Of a stretch of 39,819 nt of DNA, positions 26,067-34,083 are shown one piece after another. Source of the stretch: Planctomycetota bacterium. Lineage in GTDB: Bacteria > Planctomycetota > UBA1135 > UBA2386. The DNA is taken from the NCBI GenBank assembly GCA_947444055.1, contig CANEYR010000004.1, forward strand, positions 1 to 39,819. Direction: 5' to 3'. How positions within the stretch are numbered: position 1 is the stretch's first letter; every line of letters begins with the position of its first letter. Below the pieces are notes generated by a model. It searched no databases and had not been told where the DNA came from. It worked only from the letters and a program-made list of their open reading frames with translations. The position numbers and the translations under genes were made by a program.

Positions 26067-27181
26067 TCTACTGGCTCGCACCCTGGTTGTTCTCGGAGGA
26101 CATGTGCCGGTTGCTCGGCTACATCTCGGTCCGTGCCGCGGGTGCCGCCGTGACCGCGTTCCTGCTCGCCATCGTGCTTGGTCCACGCTGCATCGGGTGG
26201 CTCGCCGGCCTTGGCGTCGGGGAGCGCATCGATGGCACGGGTTCGCAGAGGCTCGAGGAAATGCATGCGCACAAGCGCGGCACGCCGACGATGGGCGGGT
26301 TGTTCATCCTTGCGGCGATCCTTGCCTCCTGCGCCCTATGGCTGCGTTTTGATGGCGCCAATCGCTACTCGCTGCCGGGCATCGTGCTAATCGGTGGGTT
26401 TGCTGCAGTTGGCTTGTGGGACGACTGGGTCAAGTTGCACAACCCGAAGAAGCGCGGCATCAGCAAGCGCGAGAAACAGGGGGCGCTAACGATCTTGGCG
26501 TTGCTGGTGGCGCTGTGGCTGGCCGGTCCGGCTGGGCTGCAGGCCGACCTCGGCGGCCCGCACTTGTATGTGCCATTTGCGAAGGACTGGTCGCTCGATT
26601 TGACGGGATGGGTCGGGGTGCCGTTCCTCTTCCTGGCCGTGCTGGTGCTTACTGGTGCGGCCAACGCCGTCAACCTGACGGACGGTCTCGACGGCTTGGC
26701 CACTGGGTGCGTGGCGACTGCCGCGATTGCCTATGCGGCGATCACCTACGCGGTCGGACGCGTCGACTGGTCGCAGTATCTGTTGGTGCCGCACGTGGCG
26801 GGCGCCGGCGAGATGACGGTGCTGATGGCGGCCTTGTTGGGCGGTGCCCTCGGGTTTTTGTGGTTCAACGCCGCCCCCGCAATGGTCTTCATGGGCGACG
26901 TCGGCAGCCTCGGGCTTGGCGGTGCGCTCGGTTACGCCGCGCTCGTCAGTCGCACCGAGCTGGTGTTGCTGGTGGTCGGCGGCGTCTTCGTTGCCGAAGC
27001 GTTGTCTGTGATCCTGCAAGTGGCCTCGTTCAAGCTGCGTGGCAAGCGCATCTTTCGTTGCGCGCCATTGCATCACCACTTCCAGTTTGGCGGCATGCCG
27101 GAGACCCGCGTGGTCGTGCGCACGTGGGTCGTCTCCGCCCTGCTCGCCCTTTGCAGCCTGGCGCTGTTCAAGGTGCGCTGA
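26063..27181 (+). CDS. mraY: Phospho-MurNAc-pentapeptide transferase MraY
   Basis: 372 residues and about ten membrane helices. Catalytic and substrate motifs are present: HKRGTPTMGGL near residue 72, DD at 120-121 (LWDDWVKL), NLTDGLDGLA with Asp207, FMGDVGSLGLGG, and the triple histidine in APLHHHFQFGG. It transfers phospho-MurNAc-pentapeptide to undecaprenyl phosphate to form lipid I. murD, usually next, is absent; the stop overlaps the ftsW start by one base (TGATG). Confidence 0.97.
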   Translation: MIYWLAPWLFSEDMCRLLGYISVRAAGAAVTAFLLAIVLGPRCIGWLAGLGVGERIDGTGSQRLEEMHAHKRGTPTMGGLFILAAILASCALWLRFDGANRYSLPGIVLIGGFAAVGLWDDWVKLHNPKKRGISKREKQGALTILALLVALWLAGPAGLQADLGGPHLYVPFAKDWSLDLTGWVGVPFLFLAVLVLTGAANAVNLTDGLDGLATGCVATAAIAYAAITYAVGRVDWSQYLLVPHVAGAGEMTVLMAALLGGALGFLWFNAAPAMVFMGDVGSLGLGGALGYAALVSRTELVLLVVGGVFVAEALSVILQVASFKLRGKRIFRCAPLHHHFQFGGMPETRVVVRTWVVSALLALCSLALFKVR

Positions 27182-28320
27182 TGACTTCGCTAGCGACCAG
27201 CCGACGCGAACGAACGGCAGCCCCGCACCTGCGCGAACTCGACTGGCTGATGCTGGTCACGGTGGCGTTGTGCTGCCTGGGGCTCGTGATGGCGGTCTCC
27301 GTGCGTGGTGCCCAGATCGAAGTCGGTCCACTGCGGGTGATGAAGGAACAGGGCATCAAGGTGCTCGCCGGGCTCATGATGTTCATGGTCGCGGCGCTGA
27401 CGCCGATGCCTTTGGTGCGGCGGTTTGCGTTGCCGGCGTTCTTCATCGCCACCGTCTGTTGTCTGCTGCCGCACGTCGTCTCGCGCGAAGTGAAGGGTGC
27501 CGCGCGTTGGATTCACATCGGCAGTTTCCACTTCCAACCGGTCGAGCCCGCGCGCTTCTTCCTGGTGCTCGCGGTGTCTTGGTTGCTCGCCAAGGCCGGT
27601 CACGGTGTGGCCAGCTTCCGTCGCGGGTTCTTGCCGGCGATTGGCTGCACGCTGTTGTTGGTGGTCGCCCTGGCGCTGCAGCCGGACAACGGCAATGCGC
27701 TGCTGGTGCTCGGCCTCGCCAGCTGCTTGGCGCTCGTTGCCGGGGTGCGCTTCCTCTACTTCTTGCCGGTCGGCTTGCTTGGACTTGCGGGCCTGTCGAT
27801 TGCAGCCATGCAGCACGACTACGTGCGAAGTCGCATCGCCGACCTGATGCATACGCGCCCCGACTCGCAGGTCGGCCTCGGCTTGATCGCGGTCGGTTCG
27901 GGCGGCGTGTTCGGCCGCGGCCTCGGCCAGGGCTGGATGAAGATGAACTACGTGCCGGAAGCGCACAACGACTTCGTCTTCGCCATCGTCGCCGAGGAGT
28001 TTGGTTATCTCGGGTCGTTGTTCGTGCTCGGCGCGTTCACGATTTTTGGCGTCGTTTGCTATCGCCTCGTGATCAAGGTACGCGACCCGTTCCTTCGCTA
28101 CGTGGTCTGTGGTTACGCTCTGATGATCTGCATGCAAGCGGCTGCGAACCTGCTCGTGGTCAGCGGGTGGGCTCCGGCCAAAGGCATCGATCTGCCGTTC
28201 GTCAGCACGGGCGGCACGAGCTTGATGTTCTGTCTCGCAGCGGTCGGCCTCATCGGCAACGCTGCGCGAAGCGACCGCGCGGGAACGTTCTCGACGGTCG
28301 AAGAAGCGGCGGTTTCCTGA
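27181..28320 (+). CDS. ftsW: FtsW/RodA-type SEDS peptidoglycan glycosyltransferase
   Basis: 379 residues with about ten membrane helices. The ATG at 27181 overlaps the mraY stop; the frame upstream is mraY read in another phase. Conserved SEDS features are KGAARWIHIGSFHFQPVEPA, ALQPDNGNALLV, the large-loop EAHNDFVFAIVAEEFGYLG, and the final GIDLPFVSTGGTSLM. It polymerises lipid II with the class B PBP encoded upstream. Context favours FtsW over RodA. Confidence 0.95.
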   Translation: MTSLATSRRERTAAPHLRELDWLMLVTVALCCLGLVMAVSVRGAQIEVGPLRVMKEQGIKVLAGLMMFMVAALTPMPLVRRFALPAFFIATVCCLLPHVVSREVKGAARWIHIGSFHFQPVEPARFFLVLAVSWLLAKAGHGVASFRRGFLPAIGCTLLLVVALALQPDNGNALLVLGLASCLALVAGVRFLYFLPVGLLGLAGLSIAAMQHDYVRSRIADLMHTRPDSQVGLGLIAVGSGGVFGRGLGQGWMKMNYVPEAHNDFVFAIVAEEFGYLGSLFVLGAFTIFGVVCYRLVIKVRDPFLRYVVCGYALMICMQAAANLLVVSGWAPAKGIDLPFVSTGGTSLMFCLAAVGLIGNAARSDRAGTFSTVEEAAVS

Positions 28321-28387
28321 TGTCGACGCGGCGTCGACTCGAGTCTTCGTTGTTCAGTTCCTCGGTTTCCAAGGTTGGGAGGGTGTG

Positions 28388-29134
28388 ATGGGCCAGCTCG
28401 AAAAATACGGCCTCTACGTTTTGTGTCTCGTGATCTTCTTGATCCTCGGCGTGACGATCTGGGGGCAACCCGACGTGCCGTTGGTCAAGCCGCAACCGTC
28501 GGTGGCGATGCACACTAGCAATAGTGCATCGACGGCAACGCCACCGCGGGGCCCAGGCGGCACGAGCCGCAGCCTCGACGACGTGTTCGGACCGTCGGAG
28601 CGCGACGCGCGCGCCACGGACGCCAGCGGTTCGCGCACGGGCGGGCGGCCCGGCGGCAGTGTCGGTGAGCAACCAAAGCCGAACGATCCGCCCAAAGTCG
28701 ACCCCAAGCCAGGCGACCCCAAGCTAGGCGATCCGGCGGTGGCGCAACGCGTCGCCTACAAGGTGCAAGACGGCGATACGTACGAGAGCCTGGCGCGCAC
28801 CAAGCTCGGCAAGGCGTCGCTGTGGACCGAGATCCAGAATCTCAATCCGGGCATCAAGCCAGAGAAGCTGCGCGCCGGTCAGGAGATCTTCTTGCCGACG
28901 GCAGCGGCCCTGGCGACCAAAGATGCGGCGCGCGCGGCGGCGACTAGCAAACCGGTACCAGCCTTCGCCGATGCCGGTCGTACCTACACCGTCAAGAAGG
29001 GCGACAACTTCGAGCGCATCGCCTTCGCCGAGCTCGGTTCGAAGAAGCGCACGGAGGAATTGATGGGTCTCAACCCCGGCATCAAGCCGGAGAAGCTGAA
29101 GCCCGACATGGTTCTCAAGCTGCCCAAGAAGTGA
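28388..29134 (+). CDS. Membrane-anchored protein with two LysM domains
   Basis: 248 residues. ATG 28388 lies just after GGGAGG; a GTG one codon earlier is possible. One membrane helix (about 7-24, GLYVLCLVIFLILGVTIW) is followed by a Pro/Gly/Lys-rich linker (about 40-115). Two LysM domains follow (about 118-170, YKVQDGDTYESLARTKLG; about 198-248, YTVKKGDNFERIAFAELG), each ending in the same NPGIKPEKL segment. LysM binds peptidoglycan glycans. Sitting between ftsW and murG, it may localise or monitor wall synthesis; this is inference. Confidence 0.9.
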   Translation: MGQLEKYGLYVLCLVIFLILGVTIWGQPDVPLVKPQPSVAMHTSNSASTATPPRGPGGTSRSLDDVFGPSERDARATDASGSRTGGRPGGSVGEQPKPNDPPKVDPKPGDPKLGDPAVAQRVAYKVQDGDTYESLARTKLGKASLWTEIQNLNPGIKPEKLRAGQEIFLPTAAALATKDAARAAATSKPVPAFADAGRTYTVKKGDNFERIAFAELGSKKRTEELMGLNPGIKPEKLKPDMVLKLPKK

Positions 29135-29138
29135 CGTC

Positions 29139-30260
29139 ATGGTGCAGCGCGTATGTCTGGTGAGCGGTGGCACCGGCGGACACTTGATGCCTGCGCTGGT
29201 GCTGGCGCGCGCAATGCGTGCATCGGGACACACGCCGTTGCTCGTTACCGAGGGGCGCGAGGTCGAGCGCGAACTGCTGCGCCGCGAACTGCCTGACGTC
29301 ACCGGCGTCGAGTTGCCGGCCGCGGGCCGTTCACGCTTCGCGTTGCCGCTGTGGTTGCTGCGTTCGACGGCGGCAGCGCGTCGGCTGTTGCGCGAGCACG
29401 AGGTCGACAGCGTCGTCAGCACTGGCGGGCGGCCTTCCATTCCCGTGGCCCTCGCCGCGAAGAGTCTCGGTAAGCCGATCTACTTGCTCGAACAGAACGC
29501 CGTCACGGGTCGCGCCAATCGTTGGCTTTTGCCGTTGGCGGCCCGCATCTACCACGGTTTGCCAGCGCCCAACAGCGATGCGCCGCGCGCGCTGGTCACT
29601 GGTACGCCGTTGCGTCCCGAGCTCGGATGCCTTGAGCGATCGAAGGCGCGCGAGCTGTTGGGGCTGTCGCTGGATTCGCCGGTGGTGCTCGTCACCGGAG
29701 GCAGCCAAGGGGCGCGGTCGTTGAACGAGATCGTGCCGCAAGCACTGTTGTGTGTCGGCCGCCCATTGCAGGTGTTGCATCTCGCCGGTCTCGGACACGA
29801 CGATGCCGTTCGCCGTTTTTATGCTGCCAGCGACGGCAAAGTTGCTGCCCACGTGCGTCCGGTGGCTGGTGACATGGATCGCATGTTTGGCGCCGCCGAC
29901 CTCGTGATCTGTCGCGGCGGTGGCACCACCGTGGCGGAGCTTTGCGCCGTCGGCCGCCCCGCGATCATCGTGCCCTATCCGCACCACCGCGATCGCCAGC
30001 AACTGCGCAACGCCGAAGTGCTCGCGAAGGCAGGAGCCGCGATGATCGTCGAAGAGCCAGTGTTGTCGATCGAGAGCATGGCGGAGTTGGTCACGTGCTT
30101 GCTCTCGGACCCGCAGCGCCTGGAGACGATGGGGGCGGCGGCGCGGCGACTGCAACATGGCAACGCAGCGGCTGCGATCTTGCGCGACATGGGCCTCGCT
30201 CCGTCGCTGCCGGCCGTCGACGGTTCTGTTGCCGCCCACACCGCCCAAGGCATGTCGTGA
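29139..30260 (+). CDS. murG: UDP-GlcNAc:lipid I transferase MurG
   Basis: 373 residues of GT-B fold. The N-terminal glycine loop is SGGTGGHLMPA (residues 9-19), the second is TGGSQGARSLNE (about 186-197), and the donor-binding segment is CRGGGTTVAELCAVGRPAII with PYPHHRDRQQLRNA. It converts lipid I to lipid II at the inner face of the membrane. It starts four bases after the LysM gene, and its stop overlaps the GTG of murC. Confidence 0.96.
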   Translation: MVQRVCLVSGGTGGHLMPALVLARAMRASGHTPLLVTEGREVERELLRRELPDVTGVELPAAGRSRFALPLWLLRSTAAARRLLREHEVDSVVSTGGRPSIPVALAAKSLGKPIYLLEQNAVTGRANRWLLPLAARIYHGLPAPNSDAPRALVTGTPLRPELGCLERSKARELLGLSLDSPVVLVTGGSQGARSLNEIVPQALLCVGRPLQVLHLAGLGHDDAVRRFYAASDGKVAAHVRPVAGDMDRMFGAADLVICRGGGTTVAELCAVGRPAIIVPYPHHRDRQQLRNAEVLAKAGAAMIVEEPVLSIESMAELVTCLLSDPQRLETMGAAARRLQHGNAAAAILRDMGLAPSLPAVDGSVAAHTAQGMS

Positions 30261-31681
30261 CGGACTCCCAGTTGCCGGCTGGCAACGCATCGAACGGCTT
30301 GTTCGGCGCGACCTTCGTCAGCAATCGGTTCCATTTCGTCGGCGTCGGCGGTGCCGGCATGAGCGGCTTGGCGCGCTTGCTGGCGGGTAGTGGCTGTGTG
30401 GTGACCGGCAGCGACGCGAACGGCGGTGCGGTGGTCGAACGCCTTCTGCACGAGGGCGTCGACGTGTGGATTGGTTGCCAACCGCCGCGAGTGCACGGGG
30501 AAGGCGGCTATGTCGTTCGCAGTGCCGCGGTGCCCATCGCGGATGGCGAAGTGCAAGAGTGTGTGCGCCGCGGCTTCACGTCGATGTTGTACGCGGAGGC
30601 GGTGGGGCGTTTGAGCGAAGGCCGCCGCACGCTGGCCATCGCGGGAACGCACGGCAAGACGACGACCACTGGCCTCACGGTGGCAGCCCTGCGTGGCGCT
30701 GGCGTCGATCCCTCGCACCTGATTGGCGGTGAAGTGCCGGAGCTGGGTGGCAATGGCCGCTGGGGCAACAGCCCTGAGTTTGTGGTCGAAGCGTGCGAGT
30801 TCAATCGCAGCTTCCACAACTTGCGGCCGTTCGGCGCGGCGATCCTCAACGTCGATCACGACCACTTCGATTGCTATCCGTCGACTGAGGATTTGGTCGA
30901 GGCGTTCGCCGGCTATCTGGCGCGGGTGCGACCAGGTGGTGCGGCCTTGGTCGAAGAAAGCGTGCCGCGCGCCGTGCTCGACAGTCTGCGCAGTGACGTT
31001 CGCATTCTGACCGTCGGGGCAGGCTTGTGGAGCGATGTGCGGGCCATCGATGTGCGCGACGACCTCGGTCGCTTCTCGTTCGTGCCGATGGTGCTCGGTC
31101 AGCGCTTGCCGCGCGTTCAGCTGGCGCTCTCGGGGCGGCACAACATGCACAATGCGCTGTTTGCGTTGGGGCTCGTGCAGATTGCCGGGGCCGATCTCGA
31201 AGGAGCCTGTCGCGGTGTTGGTGAGTTTGGCGGCGTGCGTCGTCGCTTTGAGTTGCACTCAGGCACCAACGGCGGCTTGTTGGTGAATGACTACGCGCAC
31301 CATCCGGCCGAGATCCGCGCCGTGGTGCAGGCCGCGCGGCGGCGTTTCCCGGGTCGACGTCTGTTGGCGGTGTTTCAGCCGCACCAATTCCAGCGCACAC
31401 TTTGCCTGTTGCCGCAGTTTGCCGAAGCGTTGGCGAGCGCTGACGACGCGATCGTCGCCGACATCTACGGGGCTCGCGAGTCGGCGGAGATGCAGGCCTC
31501 GGTGTCGGCAGCAGACTTGGTGAACGCCGTCGCGAACAGTGGCGGTCGGGCTCGTGTCGGCGGCCCCGTCAGTGGTCTCGCCGAGATCGTGCTGAGCACC
31601 CGGCGTTCGGGTGACATCGTGCTGCTGCTTGGGGCCGGCGACATCGATCAAGCCTTGGGAGGCATCGTTGCAGGGCTCTGA
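30257..31681 (+). CDS. murC: UDP-N-acetylmuramate:L-alanine ligase MurC
   Basis: 474 residues from GTG 30257, which overlaps the murG stop (GTGA). The N-terminal UDP-binding loop is VGVGGAGMSGLARLL at about residues 24-38. The ATP loop is GTHGKTTT at 130-137, with EACEFNRSFHNLRP, LNVDHDHFDCY, LSGRHNMHNALFAL and NDYAHHPAEI as further family motifs. It adds the first L-alanine to UDP-MurNAc with ATP. It overlaps murB by 14 bases. Confidence 0.97.
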   Translation: MTDSQLPAGNASNGLFGATFVSNRFHFVGVGGAGMSGLARLLAGSGCVVTGSDANGGAVVERLLHEGVDVWIGCQPPRVHGEGGYVVRSAAVPIADGEVQECVRRGFTSMLYAEAVGRLSEGRRTLAIAGTHGKTTTTGLTVAALRGAGVDPSHLIGGEVPELGGNGRWGNSPEFVVEACEFNRSFHNLRPFGAAILNVDHDHFDCYPSTEDLVEAFAGYLARVRPGGAALVEESVPRAVLDSLRSDVRILTVGAGLWSDVRAIDVRDDLGRFSFVPMVLGQRLPRVQLALSGRHNMHNALFALGLVQIAGADLEGACRGVGEFGGVRRRFELHSGTNGGLLVNDYAHHPAEIRAVVQAARRRFPGRRLLAVFQPHQFQRTLCLLPQFAEALASADDAIVADIYGARESAEMQASVSAADLVNAVANSGGRARVGGPVSGLAEIVLSTRRSGDIVLLLGAGDIDQALGGIVAGL

Positions 31682-32564
31682 ATTGCGGGCTGCACTGGGC
31701 AACATGCGTGGCGCGGTGCGCGAACGCGTGGAACTGGGACCGATGATGCATCTGCGCATCGGCGGCCCGGCGGATTGGTTTCTCGAACCCTGGGCCGAAG
31801 ACGATGTGGCATTGGCGGTGCGGGCGTGCCGCGATGTCGACGTGCCTCTGCGCGTGCTTGGTGGCGGCAGCAACATCGTGGTCGCCGACGCCGGTGTGCG
31901 CGGTGCCGTGCTGCATCTCGGCAACCTCAATCGCATCGTGCGCGACGGCAACCGCATCACCGTAGGAGCTGGAGTGACGTTGCCGAGTCTGCTGCGCGCG
32001 ACCAAAGAAGTCGGGTTGGCCGGGCTCGAGAAACTGACCGGGATCCCAGCGTTGGTTGGCGGGGCCGTGGCCATGAACGCGGGCACGCGCGACGGCGAGA
32101 CGTTCGAGCATCTGGTGTCACTTACACTCGCCGATTCGGACGGTCGCCTCGTCGTGCTTGGCAAGGAGCGCTTCGCGCCGACCTATCGCGACGGCGGCTT
32201 GCGCGATTCGATCGTGCTGCAAGCAACCTTCGAGTTGCAACCCGACGACCCGAAAGCGATCTTCGAGCGGTTCTCCACGTCGTTGCGCAAGCGCAACGCC
32301 ACGCAACCGGTGTCGCAGCGCAGCGTGGGCTGCGTGTTTCGTAATCCAGCCGGTGATGCCGCGGGCCGGTTGATCGAAGTCGCCGGCTGCAAGACCCTGC
32401 GTATCGGCGGGATCGAAGTCAGCGGCATGCACGCGAACTACTTCGTGAACGATGGCCGGGGCAGCGCCGCGGACTTCCTCGGGCTGATGAACGAAGTTCG
32501 CCGTCGGGTGCGCGATCAGTTCGGCGTTGAGCTCGAGCCCGAGGTGAAGTTCTGGGGTTTCTGA
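31668..32564 (+). CDS. murB: UDP-N-acetylenolpyruvoylglucosamine reductase MurB
   Basis: 298 residues from TTG 31668, chosen because GGGAGG lies exactly five bases upstream and the resulting N-terminus fits the family. The FAD-binding motif is VLGGGSNIVVAD. Further motifs are GLEKLTGIPALVGGAVAMNA, YRDGGLRDSIVL and SVGCVFRNPAGDAAGRLIE. The residue at the catalytic-serine position in SxGSxF is Cys222 here; I believe such Cys variants exist in other MurB groups. It reduces enolpyruvyl-UDP-GlcNAc to UDP-MurNAc with NADPH. It is the last gene of the cluster. Confidence 0.94.
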   Translation: MQGSELRAALGNMRGAVRERVELGPMMHLRIGGPADWFLEPWAEDDVALAVRACRDVDVPLRVLGGGSNIVVADAGVRGAVLHLGNLNRIVRDGNRITVGAGVTLPSLLRATKEVGLAGLEKLTGIPALVGGAVAMNAGTRDGETFEHLVSLTLADSDGRLVVLGKERFAPTYRDGGLRDSIVLQATFELQPDDPKAIFERFSTSLRKRNATQPVSQRSVGCVFRNPAGDAAGRLIEVAGCKTLRIGGIEVSGMHANYFVNDGRGSAADFLGLMNEVRRRVRDQFGVELEPEVKFWGF

Positions 32565-32709
32565 GCGCTCCCGGTATCGCGGAGGCGTCGTTGCGCGTCG
32601 GCAATGTGCTGTTTTTCTTTCTTAGCGAAGGTGCCCCGACCCTGGACGATCCATACAACGCATCGCACAGGACGTTCTCCTGCGTGCCGATAAACCCAAA
32701 AGGATGTCG

Positions 32710-33126
32710 ATGAACGAAGAAGCCGTCACGATCGAGTTCAAGGGCCGCCACGACCACATCACCGAGCGCATGCAGGCCCACGCCGTCAAGAAGCTGACGC
32801 GGTTGGCTCGCTACAGCGACCGCTTGCTGCGCATCGAGGTTGTTGCCGACCACGCGCACAAGAACCCCGAGGTGGAGCTCATCGCCCACCAGCGAAAGGG
32901 AGCGCCGCTGATCGCGAAGGATCGTGGTACCTCGTTCGCGGCCACGATTGACTTGTTGGTCGACAAGCTCGAGGTCCAACTGCGCAAGCAGAAGGAGAAG
33001 CGGAAGGACCACAAGAACCCCGACGCCAAGGCCGTGCGCGCCAAAGCCGCAAGTCGCCGTAGCAAGGGTGGGGGCGCCGAGGAAGAGACCTATGAAGAGG
33101 TCGTGCGCAAGACTCTGCGCAGCTGA
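32710..33126 (+). CDS. hpf: Ribosome hibernation promoting factor (short HPF/RaiA family)
   Basis: 138 residues. ATG 32710 is preferred over ATG 32704 because AAAAGG is six bases upstream of the former and directly abuts the latter. The N-terminal ribosome-binding domain is typical (TIEFKGRHDHITERMQAHAV ... SDRLLRIEVVADHAHKNPEVE), followed by TSFAATIDLLVDKLEVQLRK and a Lys-rich tail. The protein lacks the long-form dimerisation domain. A T-rich stretch (32611-32622) in the 145 bases upstream may mark the end of the dcw transcript. It is followed by EIIA and HPr genes, as in rpoN-type clusters. Confidence 0.93.
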   Translation: MNEEAVTIEFKGRHDHITERMQAHAVKKLTRLARYSDRLLRIEVVADHAHKNPEVELIAHQRKGAPLIAKDRGTSFAATIDLLVDKLEVQLRKQKEKRKDHKNPDAKAVRAKAASRRSKGGGAEEETYEEVVRKTLRS

Positions 33127-33176
33127 GTTGCCAGCAGCATTGCGTCGGGGCGGTCCTTTCCCCACACTGCGGGCGC

Positions 33177-33641
33177 ATGATCGCACAGCTCATCGAGGCC
33201 GCCGCGTTAGTTGGCGAGCTCGAAGCCAAGACCAAAGAAGGCGCCCTCAAGGAATTGTTGGGTGCCGCCGAGTCCACCGGCGCCTTTCCGACGAAGGCCG
33301 CGAAGGTGCTTGGCAAGCGTCTCGCCGAACGTGAGGCAATTGGCAGTACGGGCCTTGGCAACACCGTTGCGGTACCGCACGTGAAGGGCGACGAAGTCGC
33401 GCGGTCAACTCTCGTGCTAGCGCGGTGCAAGAAGGGGCTCGAATGGCAAGCAATCGACGGCCGCCCGGTGCATGTGCTGTTCTTGTTGGTCTCGCCCGCA
33501 GCGGCGCCGGAAAACCACCTGAAGTGCCTGCGCTGGATCGCCGGTCTCGCCCGCAGTGCGGACTTCCGACGGTTCTTGATGGATGCACCTGACGCCACGG
33601 CGATGCGCGAATTGCTGCGCGAGATGTCGAGCAAGGAGTGA
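33177..33641 (+). CDS. ptsN: PTS EIIA protein (PtsN/fructose type)
   Basis: 154 residues. The active histidine is His68 in TGLGNTVAVPHVKGDEV, the PTS EIIA type-2 signature, with FLLVSPAAAPENHLKCLRWI downstream. No EIIB or EIIC is nearby, so a regulatory, nitrogen-PTS-like role is more likely than sugar uptake. It is coupled to the HPr gene, which begins around its stop. Confidence 0.92.
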   Translation: MIAQLIEAAALVGELEAKTKEGALKELLGAAESTGAFPTKAAKVLGKRLAEREAIGSTGLGNTVAVPHVKGDEVARSTLVLARCKKGLEWQAIDGRPVHVLFLLVSPAAAPENHLKCLRWIAGLARSADFRRFLMDAPDATAMRELLREMSSKE

Positions 33642-33643
33642 CC

Positions 33644-33931
33644 GTGAGTGAGCTTCAGCCGCGGCGCTTGCGCGTCATGTTGAACAACCGACACGGGCTG
33701 CACGCTCGGCCGGCGCACCTGTTCGTGCAGACAGCGAATGCCTATGCCAGCACCTTGCGCGTTGGTCGGACGGACCAAGCCGAACGCGTCAACGGCAAGT
33801 CGATCATGGAGATGATGATGCTGGCGGCGGAACGCGGGGTCGAACTCGAGATCGAGGCTGATGGGCCCGATGCCGACGGATTGTTGCGAGCACTCGCCGA
33901 GCTCGTTGCGGCCAACTTCGGCGAAGACTGA
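33644..33931 (+). CDS. ptsH: Phosphocarrier protein HPr/NPr
   Basis: 95 residues from GTG 33644, which has AAGGAG five bases upstream; a GTG at 33638 overlapping the EIIA stop is less well placed. The active-site motif is HGLHARPAHLF with phosphorylatable His20. VNGKSIMEMMMLA carries the regulatory-type serine (Ser53). It would pass phosphate from EI to the EIIA encoded upstream. Neither EI nor HPr kinase is visible in the window. Confidence 0.93.
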   Translation: MSELQPRRLRVMLNNRHGLHARPAHLFVQTANAYASTLRVGRTDQAERVNGKSIMEMMMLAAERGVELEIEADGPDADGLLRALAELVAANFGED

Positions 33932-33973
33932 TGCTTCGGTGCCAACGGCGCGGTGGCCTCCTGCTGGCGTAGG

Positions 33974-34002
33974 TTGGAATCAGCAGCAGCGCCCGCTAGC
34001 GA
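33974..34002 (+). promoter_or_regulatory. Weak candidate promoter for the pil operon
   Basis: TTGGAA (33974-33979), a 17-base spacer and TAGCGA (33997-34002) lie in the 152-base gap between HPr and pilM. The -10 is preceded by GC as at other candidate promoters here but lacks the final T. Confidence 0.3.
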
Positions 34003-34083
34003 CTGCGGATGACTCAATTCGGGCCGTGGCGACGGTCGATAGGGAGCCGGAAGCGGGCATCCCCCGAAGGAGCGCCAGTCGTC

